Positions 17,421 to 27,229 of a DNA stretch of 64,000 nt are shown here, one piece after another. The translations under genes and the position numbers were made by a program. Below the pieces are notes generated by a model. The model was given only the letters and a program-made list of their open reading frames with translations. It was not told where the DNA came from and did no database searches. The first letter of the stretch is position 1. The number at the start of each line of letters is the position of its first letter. Source of the stretch: Nitrospirota bacterium (GTDB taxonomy: Bacteria; Nitrospirota; Thermodesulfovibrionia; Thermodesulfovibrionales; Dissulfurispiraceae); contig JAJYVD010000001.1 of the NCBI GenBank assembly GCA_021792185.1, positions 1 to 64,000 of the forward strand, written 5' to 3'.

Positions 17421-18009
17421 TCATCAGCTTAATATAGAAGACGATTTGCTGACTTTCAAAACAAACTCCTTCAAGGCTGAAAAGGGAAGCGTCCTTCACA
17501 GCGGCATTTATAACAGGGAGATGTCGGCAAGCCTCGCAGCAGGCGCGGTTGTAATGCTGTCAGGATTTTTTTTTGCCGCAAAATATAGGATAACCGCCGT
17601 TCATTTTATCGCCGCGCTTTTTTTATTTGTGATCCTCTTCCTTGTTTTCAGAGAGTACATATTCGGCGAGCCTTTGCTCAACATTGTGATTGACAAGGGA
17701 AAGGGGAATATCGATATCTCTCTCGACAGGATATTCGGAAAAAAGAATTTTTCTTTCCCGCTTGAAAGCCTTGAGAATATAATGCAGGAGCATAAATCGA
17801 TCGCCGCTGAAAACCCTGACGGGATAAGGTTCGTTGAGAAAATCGCTTTGCAGCACGGCACGGTTATTCCGGGCTTCGGCAAGGCGGCTGAATTATATAC
17901 CGTGGAGATGGAATTCGAGAACCGTCAGAGAATAATGATTTTTTCATCGGAAGACCCGTCAGCGGCCGATGACATCGCGTCAAAAATTAAAAATTTCATA
18001 GAGAGGTAA
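17413..18009 (+). CDS. two-TM membrane protein of unknown function
   Basis: From ATG 17413 (MNNHQLN), overlapping the endonuclease stop. About 198 residues: a soluble N-terminus, two adjacent membrane helices ([18 protein letters not shown] and [15 protein letters not shown]) and a cytosolic beta-rich C-terminal domain. The layout resembles small PH-like membrane proteins. No family name is recognised. It is 2 nt before carB and so within the pyr operon; base composition returns to that of the operon. Confidence 0.7.
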   Translation: MNNHQLNIEDDLLTFKTNSFKAEKGSVLHSGIYNREMSASLAAGAVVMLSGFFFAAKYRITAVHFIAALFLFVILFLVFREYIFGEPLLNIVIDKGKGNIDISLDRIFGKKNFSFPLESLENIMQEHKSIAAENPDGIRFVEKIALQHGTVIPGFGKAAELYTVEMEFENRQRIMIFSSEDPSAADDIASKIKNFIER

Positions 18010-18011
18010 GG

Positions 18012-21000
18012 ATGCCGAAAAGGAAAGATATTAAAAAAATACTCTTAATAGGCTCAGGGCCTATCGTAATAGGCCAGGCCTGTGAATTCGATTATTCTGG
18101 AACGCAGGCATGCAAGGCGCTGCGCGAAGAAGGCTATAAGGTAGTGCTTGTAAATTCAAACCCTGCGACCATTATGACCGACCCGGAAATCGCGGACGCT
18201 ACTTACATCGAGCCTTTATCCGTGGAGATACTCGAACTTATTATTAAAAAGGAAATGCCTGATGCCATCCTTCCCACCATGGGTGGACAGACCGCCTTGA
18301 ACCTTGTAGTGGAATTATCGGAAGCCGGAATCCTCGATAAACACGGAGTTGAACTTATCGGAGCCAGGCTTCCGGCCATAAAAAAGGCTGAGGACAGAGA
18401 ACTTTTTAAAGAGGCGATGAGAAAGATCGGCCTTGAAGTGCCCAAGAGCGCGGCCATCACCAACATGAAGGACGGGCTTGAAATAGTAGAACATATAGGA
18501 TTCCCGGCAATCCTGAGGCCGGCATTTACCCTCGGAGGAACCGGAGGGGGCATCGCGTATAACTTTGAGGAATACCGGGAACTCCTCGAAAAGGGGCTGA
18601 AGTTAAGCCCTGTCGGTCAGGTGCTGGTAGAAGAGTCAGCCCTCGGGTGGAAGGAATACGAACTCGAAGTTATGCGCGACATGAAGGATAATGTCGTAAT
18701 TATATGTTCGATAGAAAATTTCGACGCGATGGGCGTCCATACGGGAGATTCAATTACCGTTGCCCCTGCCCAAACATTGACAGATAAGGAATATCAGAGA
18801 ATGCGGGACGCGGCTATTGCCGTCATCAGGGAGATAGGCGTCGATACCGGAGGTTCTAACATACAGTTTGCAGTAAATCCTGAAAACGGAAAAATGGTAG
18901 TTATCGAGATGAACCCGAGGGTTTCGAGGAGTTCCGCGCTTGCCAGCAAGGCAACCGGTTTCCCGATAGCCAAGATAGCGGCCAAACTTGCCGTCGGTTA
19001 TACCCTTGACGAGATAAAGAACGATATAACGAGGGAAACGCCCGCATCTTTTGAACCAACAATAGATTATGTAGTTACAAAGATCCCCAGGTTTGCCTTT
19101 GAAAAATTCCCGGAGGCCGATGCCACGCTTACGACGCAGATGAAGTCCGTGGGCGAGGTGATGTCCATAGGAAGGACTTTCAAGGAGTCCCTGCAAAAGG
19201 CGTTGAGGAGTCTTGAGATAGGCTCGGCCGGACTTGAGCCTGTCGAAGCGAATATTTACGCGATCAAGTCAAAACTAAAGACACCGAATGCCGAGAGAAT
19301 ATGGTATATCGCTCAGGCATTGAGGCAGGGAATGGACGTAGATGAAATATATGAAACTACATGGGTAGACCCGTGGTTTTTGAATAATATGAGACAGATT
19401 GTGGAAATGGAAGAAAGAATAAGAGCGGAAGCGCAGAAGATCGGAAGCGCGGAAGGGGAAAACTTTCTTGCTATTTTGAGAGACGCCAAGGGATACGGGT
19501 TTTCTGATAAGCGTATTGCAGAACTTACAAGCAAGACTGAGAAAGAAATTAGAGATTTGAGAAAAGAATCAGACTTGATTCCCGTATATAAACTCGTCGA
19601 TACATGCGCTGCAGAGTTTGAGGCTTATACGCCTTATCTGTATTCGACGTATGAAAAGCCGTACTTCAGCCTTCAGCCTTCAGCCCTCAGCCCTAAAGCA
19701 GACTGCGAGGCAAATCCGACGGACAGAAAGAAAGTCATTATTCTCGGCTCCGGGCCTAACAGGATAGGGCAGGGCATAGAGTTCGACTACTGCTGTGTGC
19801 ACGCTGTCTTTGCCTTAAAGGAATTGGGATACGAAACCATAATGATAAACTGTAATCCCGAAACCGTCAGCACCGACTATGATACGGCGGACAGGCTTTA
19901 TTTCGAACCTCTGACAATAGAAGATGTCCTTGGTATAATAGAACTCGAAAAGCCGGAAGGCGTGATAGTCCAGTTCGGCGGGCAAACGCCCTTAAAATTG
20001 GCAGTGCCTCTTGAAAGGGCGGGCGTGAAGATATTGGGCACGTCTCCGGATTCGATAGACAGGGCGGAAGACAGAAAACGCTTCAAGGAACTCCTGCATA
20101 AGCTCGATCTGAAACAGCCGGAGAGCGGCACCGCGATGTCCATAGAGGATGCCGTCGGCGCGGCTGATAAAATAGGTTATCCGGTGATGGTGAGACCTTC
20201 GTATGTCCTCGGCGGAAGGGCCATGGAGATAGTGTATGATGAGGTGTCTTTAATAAATTACATGGAGAGGGCGGTTAAGGCGTCTCCGGAGCATCCAATC
20301 CTCGTCGATAAATATCTTGAAGACGCCATAGAAGTGGATGTGGACGCAATATCGGACGGCACGGAGGTCGTCATAGGCGGCGTCATGCAGCATATAGAAG
20401 AAGCCGGGGTGCATTCCGGGGATTCGGCGTGTTCGATTCCGCCTTACTCTTTACATCCTGATATCGTTGATGAAATAAAAAGGCAGGCGCAGGCGCTTGC
20501 AAAAGATTTGAATGTCGTAGGGCTTATGAACGTGCAGTTTGCGGTAAAGGATAAAGATATATATATACTTGAGGTCAACCCGAGGGCGTCAAGGACAATC
20601 CCGTATGTGAGCAAGGCGACCGGAGTTCCCCTTGCAAAATTCGCCGCGAAGACGATGCTCGGAAAAACCCTCAAGGATTTAGGATTTGATAAAGAGAGGG
20701 AAATAAAGCATGTTGCAGTCAAAGAGGCTGTTTTCCCATTTGACAGGTTTCCGGGAGTGGATGTGATTCTCGGCCCGGAGATGAAGTCTACAGGCGAAGT
20801 GATGGGCATAGACGATAATTTCGGTCTCGCCTACGCAAAGGCTCAGGCGGCAAGTAAAAACAGGATACCGACATCAGGCATGATATTTATCAGCGTTAAG
20901 GATAAAGACAAACCATATACCGCAGAAATGGCAAAGAAGCTTTTAAGCATGGACTTTCAAATCATCGCGACGAGAGGGACGGCAAAATATCTTTCCGATA

Positions 21001-21269
21001 ACGGCATTGCCGTGGACGTTATAAACAAGGTAGCGGAAGGTCGGCCCCACGTTGTTGACATGATAAAAAACAGGGAAGTAAACTTCATAATAAACACGGT
21101 GACCGGAGCGCAGGCGCAGAAGGATTCCCTTTCTATAAGAAGGAACGCGTTGCAGTATAATATACCTTACACAACGACCATCTCCGGGGCGAGCGCCGTG
21201 GTTGGAGCCATAGAAATGCTGTTAAAAAAGGAACTGAGCATTAAATCGATTCAGGAGTACCATAAATAA
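18012..21269 (+). CDS. carB: carbamoyl-phosphate synthase large chain CarB
   Basis: A 1085-residue duplicated ATP-grasp enzyme: first half ([21 protein letters not shown], about 1-540), second half ([20 protein letters not shown], about 570-930), C-terminal MGS-like allosteric domain (about 935-1070). It makes carbamoyl phosphate for pyrimidines and arginine. Two repeat-derived stretches are visible: [11 protein letters not shown] (about 474-484) in the oligomerisation region and [11 protein letters not shown] (about 553-563) in the linker between halves, where homologues are variable. Confidence 0.97.
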   Translation: MPKRKDIKKILLIGSGPIVIGQACEFDYSGTQACKALREEGYKVVLVNSNPATIMTDPEIADATYIEPLSVEILELIIKKEMPDAILPTMGGQTALNLVVELSEAGILDKHGVELIGARLPAIKKAEDRELFKEAMRKIGLEVPKSAAITNMKDGLEIVEHIGFPAILRPAFTLGGTGGGIAYNFEEYRELLEKGLKLSPVGQVLVEESALGWKEYELEVMRDMKDNVVIICSIENFDAMGVHTGDSITVAPAQTLTDKEYQRMRDAAIAVIREIGVDTGGSNIQFAVNPENGKMVVIEMNPRVSRSSALASKATGFPIAKIAAKLAVGYTLDEIKNDITRETPASFEPTIDYVVTKIPRFAFEKFPEADATLTTQMKSVGEVMSIGRTFKESLQKALRSLEIGSAGLEPVEANIYAIKSKLKTPNAERIWYIAQALRQGMDVDEIYETTWVDPWFLNNMRQIVEMEERIRAEAQKIGSAEGENFLAILRDAKGYGFSDKRIAELTSKTEKEIRDLRKESDLIPVYKLVDTCAAEFEAYTPYLYSTYEKPYFSLQPSALSPKADCEANPTDRKKVIILGSGPNRIGQGIEFDYCCVHAVFALKELGYETIMINCNPETVSTDYDTADRLYFEPLTIEDVLGIIELEKPEGVIVQFGGQTPLKLAVPLERAGVKILGTSPDSIDRAEDRKRFKELLHKLDLKQPESGTAMSIEDAVGAADKIGYPVMVRPSYVLGGRAMEIVYDEVSLINYMERAVKASPEHPILVDKYLEDAIEVDVDAISDGTEVVIGGVMQHIEEAGVHSGDSACSIPPYSLHPDIVDEIKRQAQALAKDLNVVGLMNVQFAVKDKDIYILEVNPRASRTIPYVSKATGVPLAKFAAKTMLGKTLKDLGFDKEREIKHVAVKEAVFPFDRFPGVDVILGPEMKSTGEVMGIDDNFGLAYAKAQAASKNRIPTSGMIFISVKDKDKPYTAEMAKKLLSMDFQIIATRGTAKYLSDNGIAVDVINKVAEGRPHVVDMIKNREVNFIINTVTGAQAQKDSLSIRRNALQYNIPYTTTISGASAVVGAIEMLLKKELSIKSIQEYHK
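19425..19460 (+). repeat. octamer-type purine repeat inside carB
   Basis: Units GAGCGGAA, GCGCAGAA, GATCGGAA, GCGCGGAA stand head to tail and encode [11 protein letters not shown]. Frame and peptide match the left arms in carA (AEEQKSRRAEE) and the moeA-like gene (AEEQKSGRAG). No facing pyrimidine arm is adjacent. Confidence 0.6.
19665..19693 (+). repeat. TTCAGCC tandem repeat inside carB linker
   Basis: About four imperfect copies of TTCAGCC/CTCAGCC are in frame, encoding [10 protein letters not shown] between the two ATP-grasp halves of CarB. Same pattern of short-period in-frame expansion as in hemW, with a different unit. Confidence 0.7.
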
Positions 21270-21279
21270 GGAGGGTCTT

Positions 21280-22497
21280 ATGTCATCATCCATCAAAAGA
21301 ATCGGTGTTATTACCAGCGGGGGGGACTGCGGGGGGCTTAATGCAGTCATCAAAGGGGTTGCGCGTTACGCGTATTCGCTGGGGATCGAGTCGGTGGTCA
21401 TTCCTAACGGCTATGCCGGCCTTTACAATCTTGTTGATCTCGACAATGTCGTGTCTCTGAATGCGGAGCGTGTGAGCAAAATAGAGGCATCCCTTGCCGG
21501 CTCGGAGGCAGGCCACTCGCGCGTAAAACTGAGCAAGATAAAAGACCCCCGGACTTACGACCGGATAAAGGAAGGGCTCAAGAAATTCGGAATAGACGCC
21601 CTCATCATAAGCGGCGGCGACGACACCGGAAGCGTTGTGGTGGATCTCGGAACACAGGGGATCCCCTGTGTTCATGTGCCGAAGACAATGGATTTGGACC
21701 TTCAGCCGTACAGCGTCGGCGGAGATTCCGCGATCAACAGGATAGCGTCTTTTGCAAAGGACCTGAAGACTACGGCCCAGAGCCACAACCGCGTTCTGGT
21801 AATCGAGGTCTTCGGCAGGTATGTGGGACACACGGCTTTCAGAGGCGGCGTCGGGGCCGAAGCCGATTGTATATTAATACCCGAGATACCGGTTGACTTC
21901 GATATTGTTTACGAACACATGAAGGCTACTTATTTCGGCAGGGTGGAGCGCAGCGACGTCAAGGCGGGCGCTTACATAATCGTAGTGGCCGAGGGGCTTA
22001 AAAACGCGAACGGCGAGATGCTTTATGACGAATCCGCAGGCGTCGATGCCTTCGGGCATAAGAAACTTGCGGGAGCCGGGAAATACATACGCCAGCAGCT
22101 TGAAAAGAGGCTGAAAAACGACCCGCAGGTTAAGGAGTTCATGAAAAAGACCGGCATGTATGCGCCCGGAGTTTACGAAATACCGGAAGTGAGGGAAGTG
22201 GCGCCGGGACATCTTGTTCGCTGCGGAGGGTCGTCGGCATACGACGTTAATTTCGGCTATAAGGCCGGAGCTGCCGCGGTGCTTCTGCTCATCGAAGGAA
22301 GGACAGGCAACACGGTGGTCAATGTGGACGGCAATACCGTACATTATATGCCGACGCCGGAGGCCATAAAACGAAGGGAAGTCGATATCAGGGAAATCGC
22401 CCTTTTTGAAAGCCTTGGCATATGTTTCGGCAGGAAACCTCGGAAGTTCGAACACGCGTTTTCCGAAATAAAGGACGGCGTAGTGCGGCATCTGTGA
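21280..22497 (+). CDS. 6-phosphofructokinase, probably pyrophosphate-dependent
   Basis: A 405-residue phosphofructokinase: VITSGGDCGGLNAVIKG at the start, ISGGDDTGS near residue 110, VPKTMDLDLQPYSVGGDSAI near 132, and EVFGRYVGHTA. GGDD (instead of GGDG) and PKT (instead of PGT) are the known markers of PPi-dependent enzymes. MDLDL in place of the common IDNDL is unusual. PPi use makes the step reversible. GGAGG precedes ATG only 10 nt after carB, so it may be the last gene of the pyr transcript. An 11 bp hairpin follows. Confidence 0.88.
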   Translation: MSSSIKRIGVITSGGDCGGLNAVIKGVARYAYSLGIESVVIPNGYAGLYNLVDLDNVVSLNAERVSKIEASLAGSEAGHSRVKLSKIKDPRTYDRIKEGLKKFGIDALIISGGDDTGSVVVDLGTQGIPCVHVPKTMDLDLQPYSVGGDSAINRIASFAKDLKTTAQSHNRVLVIEVFGRYVGHTAFRGGVGAEADCILIPEIPVDFDIVYEHMKATYFGRVERSDVKAGAYIIVVAEGLKNANGEMLYDESAGVDAFGHKKLAGAGKYIRQQLEKRLKNDPQVKEFMKKTGMYAPGVYEIPEVREVAPGHLVRCGGSSAYDVNFGYKAGAAAVLLLIEGRTGNTVVNVDGNTVHYMPTPEAIKRREVDIREIALFESLGICFGRKPRKFEHAFSEIKDGVVRHL

Positions 22498-22551
22498 AGC
22501 AGACCTGCACTATATGTTGAGATGTTTTGACGATGGAAATGTTAAAATACA

Positions 22552-22579
22552 AATAAGGCCGCCGGAGAGCGGCCTTATT
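22552..22579 (+). terminator. strong hairpin after the phosphofructokinase gene
   Basis: AATAAGGCCGC (22552-22562) and GCGGCCTTATT (22569-22579) pair over 11 bp with a 6 nt loop, 55 nt after the stop. There is no U-run after it, so it may stabilise the mRNA 3' end or be a weak terminator. It could equally act on the next gene's leader. Confidence 0.5.
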
Positions 22580-22601
22580 CGCAGATAAAAACCGGAGCGT
22601 A

Positions 22602-24302
22602 ATGAAGCGTTTAGCACGTATTTTCTTATTTTTATTGCTTCCGTTTTTAGTATTATGCTTTCCGAAAGATTCTTTTTCTCGAAATAATAACGCGATAAAG
22701 ATCGGCGTCGCCTCGATGATAACTCCTGTAGATGCAGTCAAGTATTATCAGGAGATTATCGATTACATCGGAGAAGAGATAAAACGGCCGGTGCAGATGG
22801 TCCACCGGAGGACGTACGACGAGATGGATTCGATGCTCGAAAGGGGAGAGGTAAAAGTAGCCTTTATCTGTTCCGCTCCCTACGTCAAGAACCGTGAAAA
22901 ATTCGGCGTCGAACTCCTTATCGCGCCCAGCGTAAACGGCAAGGCAACGTATAATTCTTACATAATCGTCCATAAAGACAGCCCTATAAAATTCTTTAAC
23001 GAATTAAAGGGAAAATCCTTTGCCTTTACGGACCCGAAATCCAATACGGGCAAATTATATCCTACTTATCTGCTGAAGACTATGGGCTACGTCCCCGAGG
23101 GATTTTTCAAGAGGGTGATGTATAGTTACAGCCATAATAAGTCGGTGGAACTTGTGGCCAAAAAGGTTGTAGACGGAGTGGCTGTCGAGAGTATCGTGTA
23201 CGAATACATGCTGAAAAAGGATTCGCCCTACGCGGCGCAGACAAAGATCATAAAGCAATCGCCTCCTTTCGGCATTCCTCCCGTAGTCGTGACACGGGAC
23301 ATAGACGCGGGGCTGAAGAAAAAAATACGCGATGCGTTTTTGAATATGCATAAAACCGAGAAAGGCAGGGCGATTCTCGAAGCGATGATGGTGGACGGTT
23401 TTGTGCATATAACCGATAACGCTTACGATTCTATACGAGCTATGGAAAGGGCCGTTTCCGGCGATCGGAATAACGTAAAAAAGGCAATGGGCAGGCCGGT
23501 CATTCACTTCGGCATCATACCGCGTGATAACCCGCGCATTATGTACGAAAAATATCAGCCGCTGCTCGATTATCTTTCCGAAAAGACGCCGTATAATTAC
23601 GAACTCGTCCTTAAAAAGAATTACGAGGAAACCGTCAATGCCATCGGAAACGGGACTGTCGACATTACCCTGTTCGGGCCGTTGACGTATTTAGAGGCGC
23701 GTGCCCGGTACGGGGTCGCCTGCCTCTTGAAGCCGAAAGGAGTTGACGGCACTGCGAGCTATAAGAGCGTGCTGGTCACAAAGAAGGCGTCCAACATTTC
23801 CAAGCTTTCGGAACTGAAAGGAAAGACGGTCGCTTTTTCCGCCTCTAAGTCCACCTCCGGCAACCTGATGCCCCGTTATCTCCTTGCGAACACCGGAATA
23901 CATCTGAGCGAACTCAACCGCTACGCTAATTTCGATTATCACGATTCGGTCGTGAAGGCCGTATTGAAAGGGCAATACGACGCCGGAGCGGTCAGGGATT
24001 CGGTAGCGAAAAAATATATGCAGCTCGGGCTTGAGGTTATAGCGACTTCCGATCCTATCCCTACGGGCCCTCTCGTTGCAGGCAAGCGTTTATCCGCGCC
24101 TGTCATCGAAGATATAAAAAAGGCCCTGCTCGATCTTAATCCGAATGACGCGAATCACCAGAAAGTGCTTAGACGCCTCGATGACGATCTTAAGTACGGT
24201 TTTACCGGCGCGTCCGACAGCGACTACGCGGGCATACGCACAAAGATCAACGCAGTGCCCGAAACCTGCGGGATGGGGTGCCATCCGAGGATACGGTTGT
24301 AA
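22602..24302 (+). CDS. tandem PhnD-like periplasmic sensor protein
   Basis: Signal peptide (LARIFLFLLLPFLVLCF), then two consecutive PhnD/SBP-type binding domains (about 28-290 and 305-545), each with the family's repeated pattern (FNELKGKSFAFTDPKSNTGKLYP and LSELKGKTVAFSASKSTSGNLMP). The protein ends CGMGCHP, a CX3CH cysteine-histidine motif of possible heme or metal-binding type. No transporter genes adjoin; a histidine kinase starts 2 nt later, so it is likely a ligand sensor rather than a transport protein. Ligand unknown (phosphonate or phosphite relatives known). Confidence 0.88.
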   Translation: MKRLARIFLFLLLPFLVLCFPKDSFSRNNNAIKIGVASMITPVDAVKYYQEIIDYIGEEIKRPVQMVHRRTYDEMDSMLERGEVKVAFICSAPYVKNREKFGVELLIAPSVNGKATYNSYIIVHKDSPIKFFNELKGKSFAFTDPKSNTGKLYPTYLLKTMGYVPEGFFKRVMYSYSHNKSVELVAKKVVDGVAVESIVYEYMLKKDSPYAAQTKIIKQSPPFGIPPVVVTRDIDAGLKKKIRDAFLNMHKTEKGRAILEAMMVDGFVHITDNAYDSIRAMERAVSGDRNNVKKAMGRPVIHFGIIPRDNPRIMYEKYQPLLDYLSEKTPYNYELVLKKNYEETVNAIGNGTVDITLFGPLTYLEARARYGVACLLKPKGVDGTASYKSVLVTKKASNISKLSELKGKTVAFSASKSTSGNLMPRYLLANTGIHLSELNRYANFDYHDSVVKAVLKGQYDAGAVRDSVAKKYMQLGLEVIATSDPIPTGPLVAGKRLSAPVIEDIKKALLDLNPNDANHQKVLRRLDDDLKYGFTGASDSDYAGIRTKINAVPETCGMGCHPRIRL

Positions 24303-24304
24303 CC

Positions 24305-25762
24305 ATGAAGAACAGGCCGGGATTAAGCCTCCAGTCAAAATTCGTATTGATCACCACAGTAGCGATCATAGTTTTGATGGGGATTATCGGTTATATGGCC
24401 GTCAAGAGGGAAAAAGATATTCTGTATGCGGATGTGGAGAATCAAGGAAGGCTTTTGGGAGAGACGCTCGCCATACCGATCATCAACGACCTTATTTATG
24501 AACGGCTCGGGCTCGTAGAGGAAGGCGGTCTTTTAGATAACTATATTATGGAGATATTCAACAGGAAGGACGTGGATCTGCTTTATATCGCAATCCTCGA
24601 CGAAGACGGGAAGGTTATATCGCATAATAATATTACCGAATACGGGAAGGTTTATTCGGATTCGCTCACAGTCAAGGCGCTGAAAGCAAATAATACCGTT
24701 GTCCAGCAATTCTCTCACGAAGGCGATTCTTCGATGGACTTCGGCGTTCCGTTGTCCATAGGCAAAAAGAGATGGGGAACGCTTAAATTCGGCATATCCC
24801 TTAAGAAGGTGGAGCAGGAAAGTTTTGCGACCATTTCGAAGATTATTATTACAACCCTCTTTTTCCTCGCCGGAGGCTTTGTCATCATACTTTTTTTGAG
24901 CAGGAGGTTTATAGGCCCCATAACTCAGCTTGCGAACACCATGGAGAAAGCGAGGAGCGATTACCTCGATGTAAAGGTGGACGTGAAGGGCAGCGACGAG
25001 CTTGCCGTGCTCGGAGAGAAGTTTAACAGCATGATAGAGAGGATAAAACAGGCAAACGAAGAGCTTAAAAAAACCCATGAAAAGCTGGTACAGTCGGAGA
25101 AGCTTGCATCTATAGGCATTCTTGCCTCCGGGGTGGCGCATGAGATAAACAACCCGCTCGGAGGGCTTTTTAACTGCCACTATTTTTTGAAACAGAATGG
25201 CGACGATCCTGTTTTAAGGGAGAAATATCTGAGCCTTATCGGAGAGGGATTAGAGAGGATAGAGAACATAGTGAGCAAACTTTTATGGACTTCAAGAAAA
25301 GGCGATCACAAGCCTATTGTTATTAACATTAAAGATTCTGTAAGAGAGGCTTATTCCCTTGTTGAGTATAAGGTCAAAAAGGATAATATCCGGTTTATTA
25401 ATGAAATAAGCGACGGCCTAAGTATTTTTATCGACCCGCATGATTTTCATCAGATAATCCTTAATCTCTTCATAAACGCTATTCATGCAATGAAGGATGG
25501 AGGAATTTTGAAGGTTAGAGGTTACGGGAAGGATTCAAAGATCAAAATAGATATAATGGACACAGGCATTGGTATTGCCCAGGAACATGTCGGTAAAATA
25601 TTCGATCCGTTTTTTACAACGAAACCTCCGGGCGAGGGAACGGGCCTCGGCCTCTGGCTGAGTTATGAAATAATCAGGAACTATAACGGTGAAATACTTG
25701 TGGAAAGCGAGCCGGGGAAGGGCAGCACATTTGCGCTTTCTTTTCCGGCGAAATTAAATTAG
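24305..25762 (+). CDS. membrane histidine kinase with periplasmic sensor and HAMP
   Basis: TM1 ([21 protein letters not shown]) and TM2 ([19 protein letters not shown]) flank a periplasmic domain of about 150 residues. A HAMP domain (about 205-255), HisKA with the phospho-acceptor in [12 protein letters not shown], and an HATPase with [17 protein letters not shown] and GTGLGL follow. Start ATG 24305 (MKNRPG) is 2 nt after the sensor gene. The partner is the regulator starting 1 nt downstream. Together the three genes look like a periplasmic-binding-protein sensory system. Confidence 0.92.
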   Translation: MKNRPGLSLQSKFVLITTVAIIVLMGIIGYMAVKREKDILYADVENQGRLLGETLAIPIINDLIYERLGLVEEGGLLDNYIMEIFNRKDVDLLYIAILDEDGKVISHNNITEYGKVYSDSLTVKALKANNTVVQQFSHEGDSSMDFGVPLSIGKKRWGTLKFGISLKKVEQESFATISKIIITTLFFLAGGFVIILFLSRRFIGPITQLANTMEKARSDYLDVKVDVKGSDELAVLGEKFNSMIERIKQANEELKKTHEKLVQSEKLASIGILASGVAHEINNPLGGLFNCHYFLKQNGDDPVLREKYLSLIGEGLERIENIVSKLLWTSRKGDHKPIVINIKDSVREAYSLVEYKVKKDNIRFINEISDGLSIFIDPHDFHQIILNLFINAIHAMKDGGILKVRGYGKDSKIKIDIMDTGIGIAQEHVGKIFDPFFTTKPPGEGTGLGLWLSYEIIRNYNGEILVESEPGKGSTFALSFPAKLN

Positions 25763-25763
25763 C

Positions 25764-27101
25764 ATGAAGAAGACGATACTTTTAATCGAAGATGAAAAAC
25801 TGATGAGGGTTACCCTCGAGGACTCCCTTAAATCCGCGGGCTATGATGTCATGTCATTCGAGACCGGGACGGAGGCGCTGCAGGAACTGAAGAGAAATTC
25901 ATTCGACCTGGTGCTTACGGACGTCAGGCTGCCGGATATGGACGGCTTAGGCATACTTAATGAAATAACGCGGGCGAACGACGCGCAGGTAATCGTAATG
26001 ACTGCCTTCGGCACGATAAAAGACGCGGTCGAGGCCATGAGGCTCGGCGCGTTCGATTATATAACAAAGCCCTTTTCGCTGGACGAATTCCTGCTTCTGA
26101 TCGAACGGGCGCTCGACGTAAAAAGACTGAGGGAAGAAAACATCAGGCTTAAAAAGGATCTGGAAAGGTGTTACTGTTTCCCTAATATAATCGGAGAGAG
26201 TCCGGAGATGAAGAAGGTCTTTTCGCTGGTAGAAAAAGTCTCGGCATCGGATTCTACCGTGCTTATAATGGGAGAGAGCGGCACCGGAAAAGAACTTATA
26301 GCGACAACCATCCACTATCAGAGCGCAAGGAAAGAAAAGCCCTTGATTAAAGTCAACTGCGCCGCGCTGCCGGAGGGGCTCATAGAGAGCGAACTGTTCG
26401 GGCATGAGAAGGGGGCTTTTACCGGAGCTATACGCAGGAAGCCCGGCAGGTTCGAGCTCGCCGACAGCGGCACTATTTTCCTCGATGAGATCGGAGATCT
26501 GCCGCATTCGACCCAATCTAAAATATTAAGGGTGATTCAGGAAAAGACATTCGAACGGGTAGGAGGGACTGAAACCCTCGGCGCGGACGTGCGTATAATA
26601 GCGGCAACGAATAAGAACCTCGAAGACGAGGTAAAAAAAGGACGTTTCAGGGACGACCTGTATTACCGGCTTAACGTAATACCCATAACTTTACCTTCCT
26701 TAAGAGACCGCAGGGAAGACATCCCGTATCTCATCGATTTTTTCCTTTCGAAGTGCGGAAACAAGCTGTCGAGGGACATCCGTTTCTCGAAAGAGGCATT
26801 GGATTATCTGGTGCAGTACGATTATCCCGGCAACGTAAGGGAATTGGAGAACATCATCGAAAGGTGCATTACGCTTTCCTCATCGGATACGATAGGGAAA
26901 GATGACCTGCCGTCCTTTATTTTCAAAAAGCCCGATAATGTGAAACTGCTATCCCTGTCCAGCGTGGCGGCAGACGCCGAAAAGGAGTATATAATCAGGA
27001 TCCTTAAGGCGACTAACGGCAATAAGACAAAGGCCGCCGAGATGCTCGGCATAAGCAGGAAAAACCTCTGGGAGAAGATGAATTCTTACGGCATAGAATG
27101 A
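25764..27101 (+). CDS. NtrC-family sigma-54-dependent response regulator
   Basis: Receiver domain (about 1-120, DVRLPDMDG with the phospho-Asp), AAA+ domain (about 140-370) with GESGTGKE Walker A, sigma-54 contact loop GAFTGA, and LDEIGDLP, then a Fis-type HTH (KTKAAEMLGISRKNLWEKM). It would activate sigma-54 promoters when phosphorylated by the kinase just upstream. Its target is not evident; a partial sigma-54-like match lies at about 31,759-31,774 upstream of the molybdoenzyme, but its -12 element reads TTGA, not TTGC. Confidence 0.94.
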   Translation: MKKTILLIEDEKLMRVTLEDSLKSAGYDVMSFETGTEALQELKRNSFDLVLTDVRLPDMDGLGILNEITRANDAQVIVMTAFGTIKDAVEAMRLGAFDYITKPFSLDEFLLLIERALDVKRLREENIRLKKDLERCYCFPNIIGESPEMKKVFSLVEKVSASDSTVLIMGESGTGKELIATTIHYQSARKEKPLIKVNCAALPEGLIESELFGHEKGAFTGAIRRKPGRFELADSGTIFLDEIGDLPHSTQSKILRVIQEKTFERVGGTETLGADVRIIAATNKNLEDEVKKGRFRDDLYYRLNVIPITLPSLRDRREDIPYLIDFFLSKCGNKLSRDIRFSKEALDYLVQYDYPGNVRELENIIERCITLSSSDTIGKDDLPSFIFKKPDNVKLLSLSSVAADAEKEYIIRILKATNGNKTKAAEMLGISRKNLWEKMNSYGIE

Positions 27102-27104
27102 TTT

Positions 27105-27133
27105 TTGACAATTTCGCATAAAACATTTATGAT
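27105..27133 (+). promoter_or_regulatory. sigma-70 promoter before the diguanylate cyclase
   Basis: TTGACA (27105-27110), 17 bp spacer, TATGAT (27128-27133). It begins just after the regulator stop and gives the cyclase its own transcript with a leader of about 85 nt. Confidence 0.65.
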
Positions 27134-27169
27134 TGTATAAATATATTTTATCTTCTAAGGGGGGAGAGG

Positions 27170-27229
27170 GTGAATATTAAAGACCTGTCTTTAAAAGCGA
27201 ATAAGGGAATAATAAATAACAACCGATGA
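27170..27229 (+). CDS. 19-codon upstream reading frame coupled to the diguanylate cyclase
   Basis: GTG at 27170 follows a very strong purine tract (AAGGGGGGAGAGG). It reads 19 codons and ends with TGA inside ATGA, the first bases of the cyclase gene, which has no Shine-Dalgarno of its own. This is the layout of a translational-coupling leader peptide. The frame contains the palindrome AAAGACCTGTCTTT, which could also be a protein or RNA-stem site. Confidence 0.45.
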   Translation: MNIKDLSLKANKGIINNNR

